Assembly (NCBI GenBank): GCA_001897535.1
Contig: MKTC01000031.1
Coordinates: 140,428 to 204,427, forward strand
Reading direction: 5' to 3'
Length of the DNA stretch: 64,000 bases
DNA from: Bacteroidetes bacterium 37-13
GTDB taxonomy: Bacteria > Bacteroidota > Bacteroidia > Chitinophagales > LD1
The notes under the pieces are model-generated. The model worked only from the letters and a program-made list of their open reading frames with translations. It was not told the origin of the DNA and ran no database searches. Every line of letters begins with the position of its first letter. Position 1 is the stretch's first letter. The position numbers were made by a program, and so were the translations under genes. This document shows positions 53,516 to 63,500 of this stretch, in pieces.

Positions 53516-54682
53516 ATGATAAATAAAATAGCCAATAAAGTACTGTATGAATGTTTTTGTTTGTTTTCGTACTTGTGTGCAAAGTATTTGGCAGTAATGC
53601 TAAAGCCACGGCAAGGCAATAAAGGAACTAGAAAAAAGATATTAGCACTTCCATATTATGGCAAAGGTCGCTCCGGAGCACAAGAAAGAATTGCAGATTG
53701 GCAACCTTTTTTTGAAGAAAGAGGAATTGAATATTACGTGCATTGGAGCTACGAGAATAAATTTTACGAAGAAAACTTAATGCTCACAACTAACTCTTTT
53801 AAGCAGTATAAATTTTACTTTAAAGTGCTCTTAGATAGAGTACGAGTAGCTTTAACTTTTCATCAGTATGATTCTATTTGGATTCAGCGTGGATTTATGC
53901 CACTTTTTCCGTATAAAAATGGCTTGTTTGAAAAGCAATTAAAGAAGCACGGAAATGTGATTTATGATTTCTACGATGCGGACTATGAATCGAATTACGA
54001 TTTAGTAGTAGATACAATTAAATCGGGCGATAAAATTACTGTTGCAAGTGAATTTTTAGAGAACTTCTGTAAGCAGTTTAATCCTAATGTATTTTATGTT
54101 CCTTTTTCATTTAAGTACAATAATTATCCGGTAAAAGAGTATGGAAATTTAGATGAAATCACCATCGGTTGGATGGGCTCTATAGACAACTTTAGATATG
54201 TAAAAGATATTGCACCACAATTGGTTGAAATTGAAAAAAAATTTCCGCAAGTAAAGTTTGTGTTTGTATGCAGAGAAAAAGCAGATTTAGGTTTAAAACG
54301 CCTTACTTATCACAGTTTTGCAGACTCAGACTTCGATTTCTTTAAACATCTTAGTGAGTTTGATATTGGAATAAATCCATTGGTTAAATATCATGACAGA
54401 ACAAAAGCCAAAGTTTCGTTTAAGTGTTTAGAATATATGTCTTTAGGCATTGCTTTGGCTACTTCGCCATTCGGAATTCCTAAGGGATTAACGCATAATG
54501 AAAATTGTGTGGTTGCTGATAGATTAGAAGATTGGGATGAAAAGCTATCAGCGTTAATTGCCAATAAAGTGGAGATAAAAAGATTGGGAGCAGAAGCACG
54601 TAAGCTTGTAGAAGAGAATTTTGATTATGCGAAGAATATTGATGGGTTGATTAAAGCATTGAACAAGTCAATTTACCAATGA
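53516..54682 (+). CDS. GT4-like glycosyltransferase
   Basis: 388 residues, GT-B. ILALPYYGKGRSGAQERIAD opens the acceptor domain; ITIGWMGSIDNFRYVK marks the linker into the donor domain; DIGINPLVKYHDRTKAKVSF and KCLEYMSLGIALATSPFGIP correspond to the E-x7-E donor-binding region. The cluster position and 34-bp gap argue for assembly of the same glycan as the GT2 upstream. It overlaps the next gene by four bases (ATGA). Confidence 0.85.
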   Translation: MINKIANKVLYECFCLFSYLCAKYLAVMLKPRQGNKGTRKKILALPYYGKGRSGAQERIADWQPFFEERGIEYYVHWSYENKFYEENLMLTTNSFKQYKFYFKVLLDRVRVALTFHQYDSIWIQRGFMPLFPYKNGLFEKQLKKHGNVIYDFYDADYESNYDLVVDTIKSGDKITVASEFLENFCKQFNPNVFYVPFSFKYNNYPVKEYGNLDEITIGWMGSIDNFRYVKDIAPQLVEIEKKFPQVKFVFVCREKADLGLKRLTYHSFADSDFDFFKHLSEFDIGINPLVKYHDRTKAKVSFKCLEYMSLGIALATSPFGIPKGLTHNENCVVADRLEDWDEKLSALIANKVEIKRLGAEARKLVEENFDYAKNIDGLIKALNKSIYQ

Positions 54683-55839
54683 AAAAAATAGCAGTTTTAT
54701 TAGATATTCCAATACTGCACGATGGTAGAGTTAGGCGTGTAGTAGAAAGCCTTTCAGAGCAAAATGAAGTGGATTTGTTTTGTGTAAAAACTACATTTGA
54801 CGACAGTTCTCTTTTTGGAAAAAATGTGCGGGTGTTTAATTATGAATTGAACATCAATTGGATAAATAGAAATTTACTGTTTCAAAAAAAATTTGAAAAC
54901 CTGCCACAGTTAGTTTTAGGCAAAAACATAAAGTACGATTTTATTTATTGCAACGATTATCCACTTTTGGAAGTTTCCGTTGCACTAAAGGAAAAGATAG
55001 GCGCTAAGTTGATATTTGATTCGCATGAAATTTACATTGCAACCATAAATCAATTTTTTCCTGTGAGTGGTTGGAAAGTAATTTATGGCAAGCCACTTAT
55101 TTGGCTAAATCAATGGTATCACGGAAATAGAGAAAAAGAATTGGTGAAGCAAGTAGATAAAATGATAACTGTTTGCGATAGCTTAAAACACTATTTTGAA
55201 GAGAAATATGATTTACAAAATATTTTGGTTGTAAGAAATTGCCCTAAAAATATCCAAAGCATATATAAATCAAATGGAATAAGGCAAGAACTGAAACTAA
55301 AAAGCGATACTAGGATATTGCTTTACCAAGGCGATGTAAACGTAAGTAGAGGAGTTGATAAAGTTGCGGAGGCAATGCCACTTGTAAATGAACATATCCA
55401 TTTTGTTGTAATAGGAGGAGGCAATAAGCTAAAAGAATTTAAAGATAAATACAGTTCAAGTAGAATACATTTTCTAGGGAAAAAAGTTTTTGATGAACTA
55501 AATGAATATACGCTATCTGCTGATATTGGAATACTATTGATTGAGGGCTACAATGTTTCAAAGAAGTATGCCTTACCTAATAAATTGTTTGAGTATATGG
55601 CTGCTGCCAAACCGATAATAAGCAATCAATTATTAGAACCTGCGCGAATTATTAATGAAATAAACTGTGGTGTTTTGATTGATGATTCAACAAAAGACTC
55701 AATAGCTGAAGCTATAAATAAAGTTTTTGAAAGGAATGACTTAGTGCAATTAGGTAACAATGGCTACAATGCTGTTTTAAATAAGTTTAATTGGGAGGTT
55801 GAAGTTCAGAAACTAAAAGAACTCGTTGCAAACAACTAA
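54679..55839 (+). CDS. GT4 family glycosyltransferase
   Basis: 386 residues, GT-B. N-terminal IPILHDGRVRRVVESLSEQ is typical of a GT4 group that acts on lipid-linked sugars. The donor domain has ILLYQGDVNVSRGVDKVAEA, SADIGILLIEGYNVSKKYAL and PNKLFEYMAAAKPIISNQ, where the Glu and Pro-Asn-Lys positions fit donor binding. Translation is coupled to the previous gene by an ATGA overlap. It is the last gene of the unit; the methyltransferase relic begins 17 bp after its stop. Confidence 0.87.
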   Translation: MKKIAVLLDIPILHDGRVRRVVESLSEQNEVDLFCVKTTFDDSSLFGKNVRVFNYELNINWINRNLLFQKKFENLPQLVLGKNIKYDFIYCNDYPLLEVSVALKEKIGAKLIFDSHEIYIATINQFFPVSGWKVIYGKPLIWLNQWYHGNREKELVKQVDKMITVCDSLKHYFEEKYDLQNILVVRNCPKNIQSIYKSNGIRQELKLKSDTRILLYQGDVNVSRGVDKVAEAMPLVNEHIHFVVIGGGNKLKEFKDKYSSSRIHFLGKKVFDELNEYTLSADIGILLIEGYNVSKKYALPNKLFEYMAAAKPIISNQLLEPARIINEINCGVLIDDSTKDSIAEAINKVFERNDLVQLGNNGYNAVLNKFNWEVEVQKLKELVANN

Positions 55840-55855
55840 TATTCTCTTTTTTAAT

Positions 55856-56040
55856 TTCTAAACCCGGCAAATGCGCCAAGCGGCAGCTTTTTTCCAAAGC
55901 TATCTTGAATAAAGAGTTCGCCAAAGTAGAAAAGTAAGTTTACCGCACCATTGTAATTGATTGCCAATTATTTAGCGTACTTTTTTAAGTTTTTCCACAC
56001 ATTGGAATTGTTCGATGAAAATACAATTTTGTATGCATTT
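55856..56040 (-). pseudogene. relic of the RlmI-like methyltransferase gene with internal deletion
   Basis: Two blocks match the intact gene at 14.4-15.3 kb on the same strand. 55856-55928 corresponds to its 3' end (about 14430-14500: shared GCGCCAAGCGGCA and CCAAAGCTATCTTG). 55929-56040 corresponds to about 15028-15142 (shared CACCATTGTAATT and TTTTGTATG). About 530 bp between the two blocks is missing. Numerous substitutions and loss of frame show that it is not functional. Confidence 0.85.
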
Positions 56041-56161
56041 ATAGTGATTTGCGGATATGTGTTTGTCTATCCCAGCAAGGTTATCTACTGATAAAATATA
56101 CAATTTGTAATGTGAAAGGAAAAACAAAGTGAAAATAAATTAGGCACTCCAAAAAAATGAC
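56041..56161. other. intergenic sequence upstream of the fic gene
   Basis: Between the end of the methyltransferase relic and the fic promoter I see no further gene, repeat or clear structure in this AT-rich stretch. Confidence 0.5.
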
Positions 56162-56188
56162 TATATTTGTCATGACATAATTTGTCAT
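56162..56188 (+). promoter_or_regulatory. promoter and operator repeats of the XRE-Fic gene
   Basis: TATATTTG (56162-56169) fits the -7 element. Overlapping it is the perfect palindrome TGTCATGACA (56168-56177), and TTTGTCAT occurs twice with a 15-bp step (56166-56173 and 56181-56188), the second copy ending one base before the ATG (56190). GACA-TAATT-TGTC forms a second inverted pair. This is the expected layout for repression by the gene's own XRE domain. Confidence 0.6.
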
Positions 56189-56189
56189 A

Positions 56190-57254
56190 ATGAAAACAAT
56201 AATTGAAACTAAGCGCGAACTGTTGGGACTAAAAGTATTTGAGTTGGCAAATCATGTAAAGATTGATGCCAGCTTAATGAGTAGAATTTTAAATGGAAAA
56301 CGTGAGCCATCAGATGAGCAATTACTACAATTATCTCAGTTATTAGCACTTGATTACGAAGAGTTGCTAAAGGAAAAAATGATACGCAAAGTTACATCCG
56401 TTTTAAAAGATTATCCTGAAATAGCTGAGGAAGTTTTAACTGTGGCAGAGAAGCGTATTTCTTATCTCTTGAGCGAAAATAAGTTGGAGGTAATAGATAT
56501 ATCATCTATTCAAGCAGAATTAAAAGTATTAACCGAGTTGCAGGCAAGATGGAAAAAGAAAAAGCCGCTTAGCAGTTTACAACTAAAAAAAATGTTGGAG
56601 TATTTTCATACGCAATACACTTACGAAAGTAACCAAATTGAAGGTAATACTTTGGATTTTCAAGAAACTCATTTGGTAGTGAATGAAGGTATTACCATTG
56701 GTGGTAAATCCATGCGCGAACATTTAGAAGCTATTAACCATCAAGAGGCTATCGGGTTTATTGGCGAATTGGCAACCCAAAAAGGAGCATTTAACCAACA
56801 AGTGTTACTGCAAATTCATCAACTTATTTTAAAAGGAATTCAGCCCCGAAATGCAGGAAAATATCGTTCTGTTCAAGTTCGTATTTCCGGCAGTAAGCAT
56901 ATTCCTCCGGAGCCGTATTTAATTGAGGATATGATGCAAGATTATTTTCTGTTTTATGCACATCGGAAAAAGAAATTACACCCAGTAGTTTTGGCTGCCG
57001 AAATGCATGAACGCCTTGTTTCTATTCATCCATTTATAGATGGCAACGGCAGAACTGCACGTTTGGTAATGAACTTAATTCTTTTACAACATGGCTATCC
57101 GATTGTTAGTTTAAAAGGCGATTTAGCCAATAGACTTCGTTATTATAAGGCGTTAGAAGCAGTGCAAGTAGAACACGATAGAACCGATTTTTATCAACTT
57201 ATTGCAGAAAGAACTAAACATACTTTGTTGGAGTATTTAGCAATGGTGAAATGA
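56190..57254 (+). CDS. Fic domain protein with N-terminal XRE DNA-binding domain
   Basis: 354 residues. An XRE helix-turn-helix at 1-60 (LLGLKVFELANHVKIDASLM, then SRILNGKREPSDEQLLQLS) precedes a Fic_N-like linker and the Fic core. HPFIDGNGRTAR at residues 280-291 is a perfect match to HPFx(D/E)GNGRxxR. SNQIEGN at residues 147-153 fits the inhibitory (S/T)xxxE(G/N) motif placed N-terminal to Fic, so a class II, self-inhibited enzyme. Fic proteins transfer AMP (or other nucleotides) to target proteins. No antitoxin gene is adjacent. Operator-like repeats over its own promoter suggest autoregulation. Confidence 0.92.
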   Translation: MKTIIETKRELLGLKVFELANHVKIDASLMSRILNGKREPSDEQLLQLSQLLALDYEELLKEKMIRKVTSVLKDYPEIAEEVLTVAEKRISYLLSENKLEVIDISSIQAELKVLTELQARWKKKKPLSSLQLKKMLEYFHTQYTYESNQIEGNTLDFQETHLVVNEGITIGGKSMREHLEAINHQEAIGFIGELATQKGAFNQQVLLQIHQLILKGIQPRNAGKYRSVQVRISGSKHIPPEPYLIEDMMQDYFLFYAHRKKKLHPVVLAAEMHERLVSIHPFIDGNGRTARLVMNLILLQHGYPIVSLKGDLANRLRYYKALEAVQVEHDRTDFYQLIAERTKHTLLEYLAMVK

Positions 57255-57446
57255 TAAAAATAAATGAGGACAAAGATGCCACTAATTACATGAATGTATC
57301 CTGAACTATTGGGTTAAACTTGTGTGAGAGGTGGCTTTTTTCAATTTTATGTAGCCTAAGTTTGAAGTAGCAACTTTTGTACTTTGCAACATTTGTTACG
57401 AGTTGAAGCTGTAACTTTTTACTATTTTGCACAGATTATCAAAAGC

Positions 57447-58700
57447 ATGATGAACAGCTTACTCATAAATAATATCTCTTCGCTCGAAATGGTTTTGCCT
57501 AAGGAAAAGCTTCAACTAAAAGGTGAGGAAATGGCAAACTATAAGAGTATTGAGCAATCGTATTTACTTATTGAAAATGGAAAAATTGCTGCTTACGGCA
57601 AACAAAGTGATGCACCGGAAAGAGCCGATAAAGTGATAGATGCAAGCGGAAAGTTTGTGCTTCCGGGTTGGTGCGATTCCCATACGCATTTGGTTTTTGC
57701 GGCAAGTAGAGAAACTGAGTTTATTGATAAAATAAAGGGATTGAGCTATGAAGAAATTGCTGCCAATGGTGGTGGTATTTTAAATTCTGCCAAGCGATTG
57801 AGCAATGCCACAGAAGATGAACTTTTCAATAGCGCATTGTATCGTTTAAGCGAAATTTCTGCCACCGGAACTACTTCGGTAGAAATTAAAAGTGGCTATG
57901 GTTTAAGTGTAGATGCGGAGTTAAAAATGCTACGTGTAATTAAACGACTGAAAGAAAACACCACCTTAAACATTAAGGCAACTTTTTTGGGTGCACACGC
58001 ATTTCCCGAAAGCTATAAAAACAACAGAGATGGCTATGTTCAACTCATTATTGATGAAATGATTCCGAAGGTTGCCGATGAAGGTTTGGCAGATTTTATT
58101 GATGTGTTTTGTGATAAAGGTTTTTTTACACCGGAGCAAACTGCAAAAATTTTTGAAGCAGGAATAAAGCACAATTTAATTCCGAAACTGCACGCAAATG
58201 AATTAGGCGAAACAGGCGGCATAGAAGTTGGTGTAGCGTATGGTGCGCGCTCGGTAGATCATTTGGAACACACTTCTGCTGAACATATTGAGCTATTAAA
58301 GCAAAGCAATACCACACCAACTTTATTGCCTTCTACTGCTTTCTTTTTGCGCTTGCCTTATGCCCCGGCTCGTAAAATGATTGACGCAGGTTTGGGAGTG
58401 GCGCTTGCCACCGACTACAATCCGGGCTCTTCGCCAAGTGGCAATATGCCTTTTGTGCTTTCGCTGGCTTGCATTTATATGCGAATGTTGCCCAAAGAGG
58501 CAATTGCCGCAGCAACTATAAATGGCGCTTTTGCTATGGGTTTGGAGCAAAGTTGCGGCAGCATTAGCATTGGGAAACGAGCAGATATTTTAATTACAAA
58601 ACCAATTGAAAATATAGCTGTGCTGCCTTATTACTTTGGCAGCAACTATGTGGAAACAGTTATTTCTAACGGAAATATTATATCACAAAATAAAGAATAG
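57447..58700 (+). CDS. hutI: imidazolonepropionase
   Basis: 417 residues from ATG 57447 (57450 is also ATG; an earlier in-frame ATG at 57384 adds 21 residues unlike the family). Amidohydrolase: GWCDSHTHLVFAASRE for the metal His pair, SGYGLSVDAELKMLRV, HANELGETGG, DHLEHTSAEHIELL and ALATDYNPGSSPS with the catalytic Asp. It opens imidazolone propionate to formiminoglutamate in histidine breakdown. hutH and hutU are not in the window. It is followed after 4 bp by the OsmC-like gene. Confidence 0.94.
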   Translation: MMNSLLINNISSLEMVLPKEKLQLKGEEMANYKSIEQSYLLIENGKIAAYGKQSDAPERADKVIDASGKFVLPGWCDSHTHLVFAASRETEFIDKIKGLSYEEIAANGGGILNSAKRLSNATEDELFNSALYRLSEISATGTTSVEIKSGYGLSVDAELKMLRVIKRLKENTTLNIKATFLGAHAFPESYKNNRDGYVQLIIDEMIPKVADEGLADFIDVFCDKGFFTPEQTAKIFEAGIKHNLIPKLHANELGETGGIEVGVAYGARSVDHLEHTSAEHIELLKQSNTTPTLLPSTAFFLRLPYAPARKMIDAGLGVALATDYNPGSSPSGNMPFVLSLACIYMRMLPKEAIAAATINGAFAMGLEQSCGSISIGKRADILITKPIENIAVLPYYFGSNYVETVISNGNIISQNKE

Positions 58701-58704
58701 AATT

Positions 58705-59127
58705 ATGGGAGCTAAACAAAACAGCACAATTAAGCATGTTGAAAAAATGCAATTTCAAGTGCAGCAAGATGGGCACACTTTTTTAATTGATGCTGCCGAA
58801 GAACACGGTGGCGAAGATAAAGGTGTGCGCCCTAAAGCACTTATTCTTACGGCTTTAGCGGGTTGCACTGCAATGGATGTGGTTTCGCTTTTAAATAAAA
58901 TGAAAGTGGGATATTCAGATTTTTCAATTTCTACCGATGGAGAACTTACAGATGAACATCCAAAAATTTACCACAAAGTTTGGCTTACCTATCGTATAAA
59001 ATTAACCAATGCAGAAGACAAAGAAAAGATGCAGAAGGCAGTAAATTTATCGCAAGAAAGATATTGTGGAGTTGCAGCAATGGTGCGTAAGTTTGCCGAG
59101 TTAGAAATAAATATTGAATACTTGTAG
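58705..59127 (+). CDS. OsmC family protein
   Basis: 140 residues from ATG 58705, 4 bp after hutI; a longer frame starting inside hutI is rejected. GCTAMDVVSLLNKMKV and RYCGVAAMVRKFAEL hold the two Cys of the peroxidatic pair. Members reduce organic hydroperoxides or are uncharacterised YhfA-type proteins; GVRPKALILTALAGC fits the YhfA group better than Ohr. Cytosolic. Co-transcribed with hutI, though without an obvious link in function. Confidence 0.9.
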   Translation: MGAKQNSTIKHVEKMQFQVQQDGHTFLIDAAEEHGGEDKGVRPKALILTALAGCTAMDVVSLLNKMKVGYSDFSISTDGELTDEHPKIYHKVWLTYRIKLTNAEDKEKMQKAVNLSQERYCGVAAMVRKFAELEINIEYL

Positions 59128-59150
59128 AATCGTATTTTAATAAAAGTGAA

Positions 59151-59187
59151 AGGGCTTCGAGAAATAATTTTCTGAAGCCCTTTTTGT
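59151..59187 (+). terminator. terminator after the hutI/OsmC operon
   Basis: AGGGCTTC (59151-59158) and GAAGCCCT (59174-59181), with the inner AGAAA/TTTCT also pairing, followed by TTTTTG. Confidence 0.88.
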
Positions 59188-59210
59188 TTGCACTAATTGT
59201 ATTTTTAGAA

Positions 59211-60374
59211 TTACAACATTTTGGTATAATACTTCATGAATTTATCTGGCAATTCATCATTACAAGCCAGTTGATAATCGTTGTAAGAACAAGGAACTAA
59301 ATGTTGCTCACGCGAAAATTTTTCATTGCTAAACGGCAATTCCATCCACCATCTTCCGGTTAAATTGCTACGCCAAAACACGATTTCATAATCTACATCG
59401 TGAATGTTTACTGCATAGTGCGAGTAGTTTGAGTTTTGTGCCGGCACATCGTTTTTACGGCAGTAGTAGCCCTCCATAAAGTACCAAATTGCGTGAGCGT
59501 AAAGTTGAGCACTTTGTTGGTTTATATCGTAGTGAGGGTTCATTTCATAGAATCCAATTGAACTCACGCGATCGCTCATTCCGGCATAGCGTGTAATTTG
59601 GCAAAGTTCTTCACCATAAAAGCCATGTGGTGAAGCTTGTGCATGTGCAGGTCCATCGCTCATGCGCACGCAACTTAAATCAACAGAAATCATATCAGCA
59701 TCGCGCACAATTGGTTCTGCAATTTCCATATCGCTTTGCATTAAACCAAGGCGGTAACAATCAAAACCTAAGCTCTCCAAAGTGTCAACTGCATTTGGGT
59801 CGTTCATGTAGCTTTGATGCCCTAAATGGCTGTAGTTGAAGAGGAAGTTAGGTTGGTGCATAAGCAGGTGCATTAAAAATGAATTTGCTTGCAAAGGTGT
59901 ATCTGGCGTTGCGCCCATGTCTAACTTGCCATCTACATTCACCACGTTAATCATTCCCTGCAAATCTTGGTAGCCCATGTATTGACCAAATGTGAGGTCG
60001 TGGCTTCCGCCTAAAATAATTGGCACTACTTTATTTGTAACACATTTCAATACAACTGATGCTAATGCAAAGTAAGTATCGCGAATAGTTTCTCCCGAAA
60101 TAATATTGCCTAAATCTATTGCCTTAAATTGATTTTTTGAAGGAATAAAAAGCTTTAAAAGCTGTTTGCGCACTTCATTTGGCGCTCCTGAGCAACCTTC
60201 GTTTTCGGCAGAGCCTCTGCCATCGGGTACGCCAATAATTGCAAGATGAAAAGATTGTAAATCTACTTCTTCTCCATTGTAATATTGAATATGATTCCCA
60301 ATTTGGTTAAGTTGAAAATTTTCATCGCCAACTACTAATTCAATATCGGTGGGGGAAAGAAATTCGTAAAACAT
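59211..60374 (-). CDS. arginase/formimidoylglutamase-fold protein lacking metal ligands
   Basis: 387 residues, ureohydrolase fold. GGSHDLTFGQYMGYQDL keeps the first His ligand. The usual DAHxD is DGKLD here, so the His is lost, and SVDLSCVRMSDGPAHAQASP replaces SxDxDxxDP, so the second Asp is Ser. Two or more of the six Mn ligands are gone. Conserved Bacteroidota relatives are often labelled formimidoylglutamase, and hutI lies on the opposite strand 0.5 kb away, but catalysis by the normal di-manganese route seems impossible. Function open. Confidence 0.8.
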   Translation of the reverse strand: MFYEFLSPTDIELVVGDENFQLNQIGNHIQYYNGEEVDLQSFHLAIIGVPDGRGSAENEGCSGAPNEVRKQLLKLFIPSKNQFKAIDLGNIISGETIRDTYFALASVVLKCVTNKVVPIILGGSHDLTFGQYMGYQDLQGMINVVNVDGKLDMGATPDTPLQANSFLMHLLMHQPNFLFNYSHLGHQSYMNDPNAVDTLESLGFDCYRLGLMQSDMEIAEPIVRDADMISVDLSCVRMSDGPAHAQASPHGFYGEELCQITRYAGMSDRVSSIGFYEMNPHYDINQQSAQLYAHAIWYFMEGYYCRKNDVPAQNSNYSHYAVNIHDVDYEIVFWRSNLTGRWWMELPFSNEKFSREQHLVPCSYNDYQLACNDELPDKFMKYYTKML

Positions 60375-60523
60375 AAAGCTATTTTTTATGGAGTTTGAAA
60401 ATACAAACCAACAGTGTTTCTATTTTAATTTAAGGCTTTAATCTTTTCCCTAAAAACAGCGTTGGTTTCTTTTTTTTAATACAGTTGCAAGTATTGCTGA
60501 ACCGAATTTTTACCATTGTGCAA

Positions 60524-63500
60524 ATGGTTGTGGCGTATAAAAATGATTTAATCTACTTTCATTCGCTGAAACTATTAACTAATTTGATTAGAAAGTCGGT
60601 CGTTTTTGTTTTGTTGTTTTTGGGTGCGCTTTCTTCGGTAAAGTCGCAAGCGCTTTCTAATCTTCGCACTAAAACCTTTGCTGTTAGCGGAGATTCACTC
60701 AAGTTAGATTCGCTGGCTTTAGTTCCCGGTCAGGTTTTTTTATACCAAAATGGTGCTCCGGTTGATACATCTCTTTATACCTTGTATCCTTTCAAGTCGC
60801 TTTTAGTATGGAAGCAAAAGCCAATGGGCGAAATCACAACTAAATATCGCGTGTATCCGTTTAAAAAGTTTGAAATTTTAGCAAGAAAAAACCATTCCGA
60901 TTACAGTTATTCTCAGCAAAATTTTGTAATGCATCCGTTTGAGTATAAACCTGTGGAAAGCCCGCAAAATTTTATTGATTTTGGTTCATTAGATTACAAT
61001 GGAACTTTTTCTCGCGGCTTGAGTTTCGGCAGCAATCAAGATGTAGTTTTGAATTCACAATTCAACCTTCAGCTAAGCGGAATGTTGGCAAAAGATTTAG
61101 AAGTTACCGCAGCGCTAACCGATAACAGTGTTCCGTTTCAGCCCGAAGGAAACACACAACAAATTCAAGAGTTCGATAAAATTTTTATTCAACTAAAATA
61201 TTTGAATCATAAAGTTACTGCGGGCGATTTCGATTTGTATCAGCCAAGCAACAGCTACTTTTTACGCTATTCAAAAAAGCCGCAAGGCGGTTGGTATCAG
61301 GGCAGTTTTGATTTTAAAGAATGGGGAAGTGTGAAAGCACAAGCAGCAGGCGGCATTATGCGCGGGAAATTTGCAAGAAATACTTTAACGGTGAGCGAAG
61401 GAAACCAAGGTCCATACAAGCTTTTAGGTGCTAATGGTGAAACTTATATTGTGATACTCGCCAATAGCGAAGAAGTGTTTATTAATGGACAAAAAATGCA
61501 ACGCGGTGCCGATAGAGATTATGTGATTGATTACAATACTGCCGAAATTCGTTTCACGCCAAAGCGAATTATTACGCGCGATTTGCGTGTGGTGGTAGAG
61601 TTTGAATATACCAACAATAATTATTTGCGCTCTGTTGTTTTTGCCAATGCAGAATGGGAAACAAAATTTGTGAACACGCACATCAATATTTACAGTGAAC
61701 AAGATAGTAAGTCGCAAACTTTAAGTGGAGATTTAGATGATAAAAAGCGCTCTTATCTTGCTGCAATTGGTGATAGTGTGGAAAGTTTTTTATACCCAAC
61801 TTTAGATAGTGTTGCGCCAAACGGAAACAGGGTTTTGTATGCACTTAAAGATTCGCTTGGTTACGATTCTGTGTTGGTTTATAGCACTGATGCAGCGGCT
61901 CATTATACTGCTACTTTTAGCTTGGTAGGCGATGGAAAAGGAGATTATATTTCAGCTTCAACTACGGCAAACGGAAGAGTGTTTGCATGGGTGAAACCAG
62001 ATACTGTTTCAGGTATAATTTACAAGCGCGGAAGTTATGTTCCTGCTGTGCTTTTGCCCGCCCCGCAACTTCAGCAAATATTTTCGCTTGGCAACGATTT
62101 TAAAATAAGTGATAATCATTTAATCACTACAGAAGCCGCATTGAGTAATAGAGATGTGAACACGCTTTCTACAAAAGATAATAACGATAATATGGGCGCT
62201 GCGGCAAAAATAAATTATAGAGGAATAGTGCCAACAAAGCGCGATAGCGCTACAATAAAAGAGCAGTTATTGATAGATGCTTCGTATGAATTTGTGCAAG
62301 CAAAATTCAAATATGTAGAGCGATTTAGAGCAATAGAATTTAACCGTGAATGGAATACTACTGCGTATGTGAATCCACGCGATGAACATTATGGCAATTT
62401 GTTTTTACAATATCAATTTGCGAAGGCAGGAAACATTAATTATAGATTTAGAAATTATGTTCAGAAAGGAGTTTTTACGGGTTATGAAAATAGCATTGGC
62501 GCAATATTACAAGGCAAAGGCTTTTTGTTTACTACGCAAAATTCAATAATGAATAGCAGCGGCTTAGGACAAAAATCTCTATTCGTTAGACCCAAAGCAG
62601 ATTTGAGTTATGCAATTGCAAAAGCTCGAAACGTAAGGGTTGGCGTGTATTTAGACCATGAAATAAACTCAATTACACACAGCAGCACAAACCATTTAGA
62701 TGCACATTCTTATGTGTGGCAAAACTATGGTGTGTATTTAAAATCGCCCGATAGTATGCGCAATCAATTTGGAATTGAAGCGCGACTGCGCATGGAGCAG
62801 CGCCCTGATTCTAACAAGTTTAATTCGCCATATTTTTATGGACAGTCTGTTTCCACTTTTGGAAAAATAACAACGCTAAAAAATCAATCACTAAACTGGA
62901 CTGCAACTTATCGTTACGCTTTTAACAGCGATTCCATAAATGCGCAAAACTATAATCAACATTACTATTTAGGACGAATTGATTATACCATTACTACGCT
63001 TAAAGGCTTTTTGCGAAGCACTACTTTGTATGAAATTAGCAGCGGACGTGAGCAGAAAGTGCAACTCTCTTATCAGCGTTCGCCTACAAACACAGGCGAT
63101 TTTGTGTGGAAAGATGCGAATGGTGATGGTATAAAACAGTTAGATGAATTTGTAATTTCTCCTTTTCGTGAAGATTCTTCTTACGTGAAAGTTTTTACAG
63201 TTACACCTGAATCTCTTCCCGTAAATGTGGCAGGTTTTACACAAACTTTAAATATAAATCCGGCTTCATTGCTTGGTAAAAACGCATCGCGTGCGGCAAA
63301 GTTTTTTGCAAAGTTTTCAATGTTTGCAAGCATAGAAGTGCAGCGCAAAAATTTTGCGCTGAAAGGTTCTGGTGCAGCAAATGTTTTTAATCCTTTTCCG
63401 GTTTCATTTAAGAGTCCGCTTTTAGTGAGTATTACACACAATTCCAGAGCTTCAGTTTTTTTTAATCGCTTAGATCCAAAGTATGGCGCTCAGTTCGATT

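Noticed and set aside
56190-57254. Fic gene as half of a two-gene FicTA toxin-antitoxin pair
   Set aside because: No small antitoxin ORF lies before or after it; the inhibitory motif is inside the protein.
57384-57446. N-terminal extension of HutI from the ATG at 57384
   Set aside because: The 21 added residues do not resemble the family, and the ATG pair at 57447/57450 fits the usual length.
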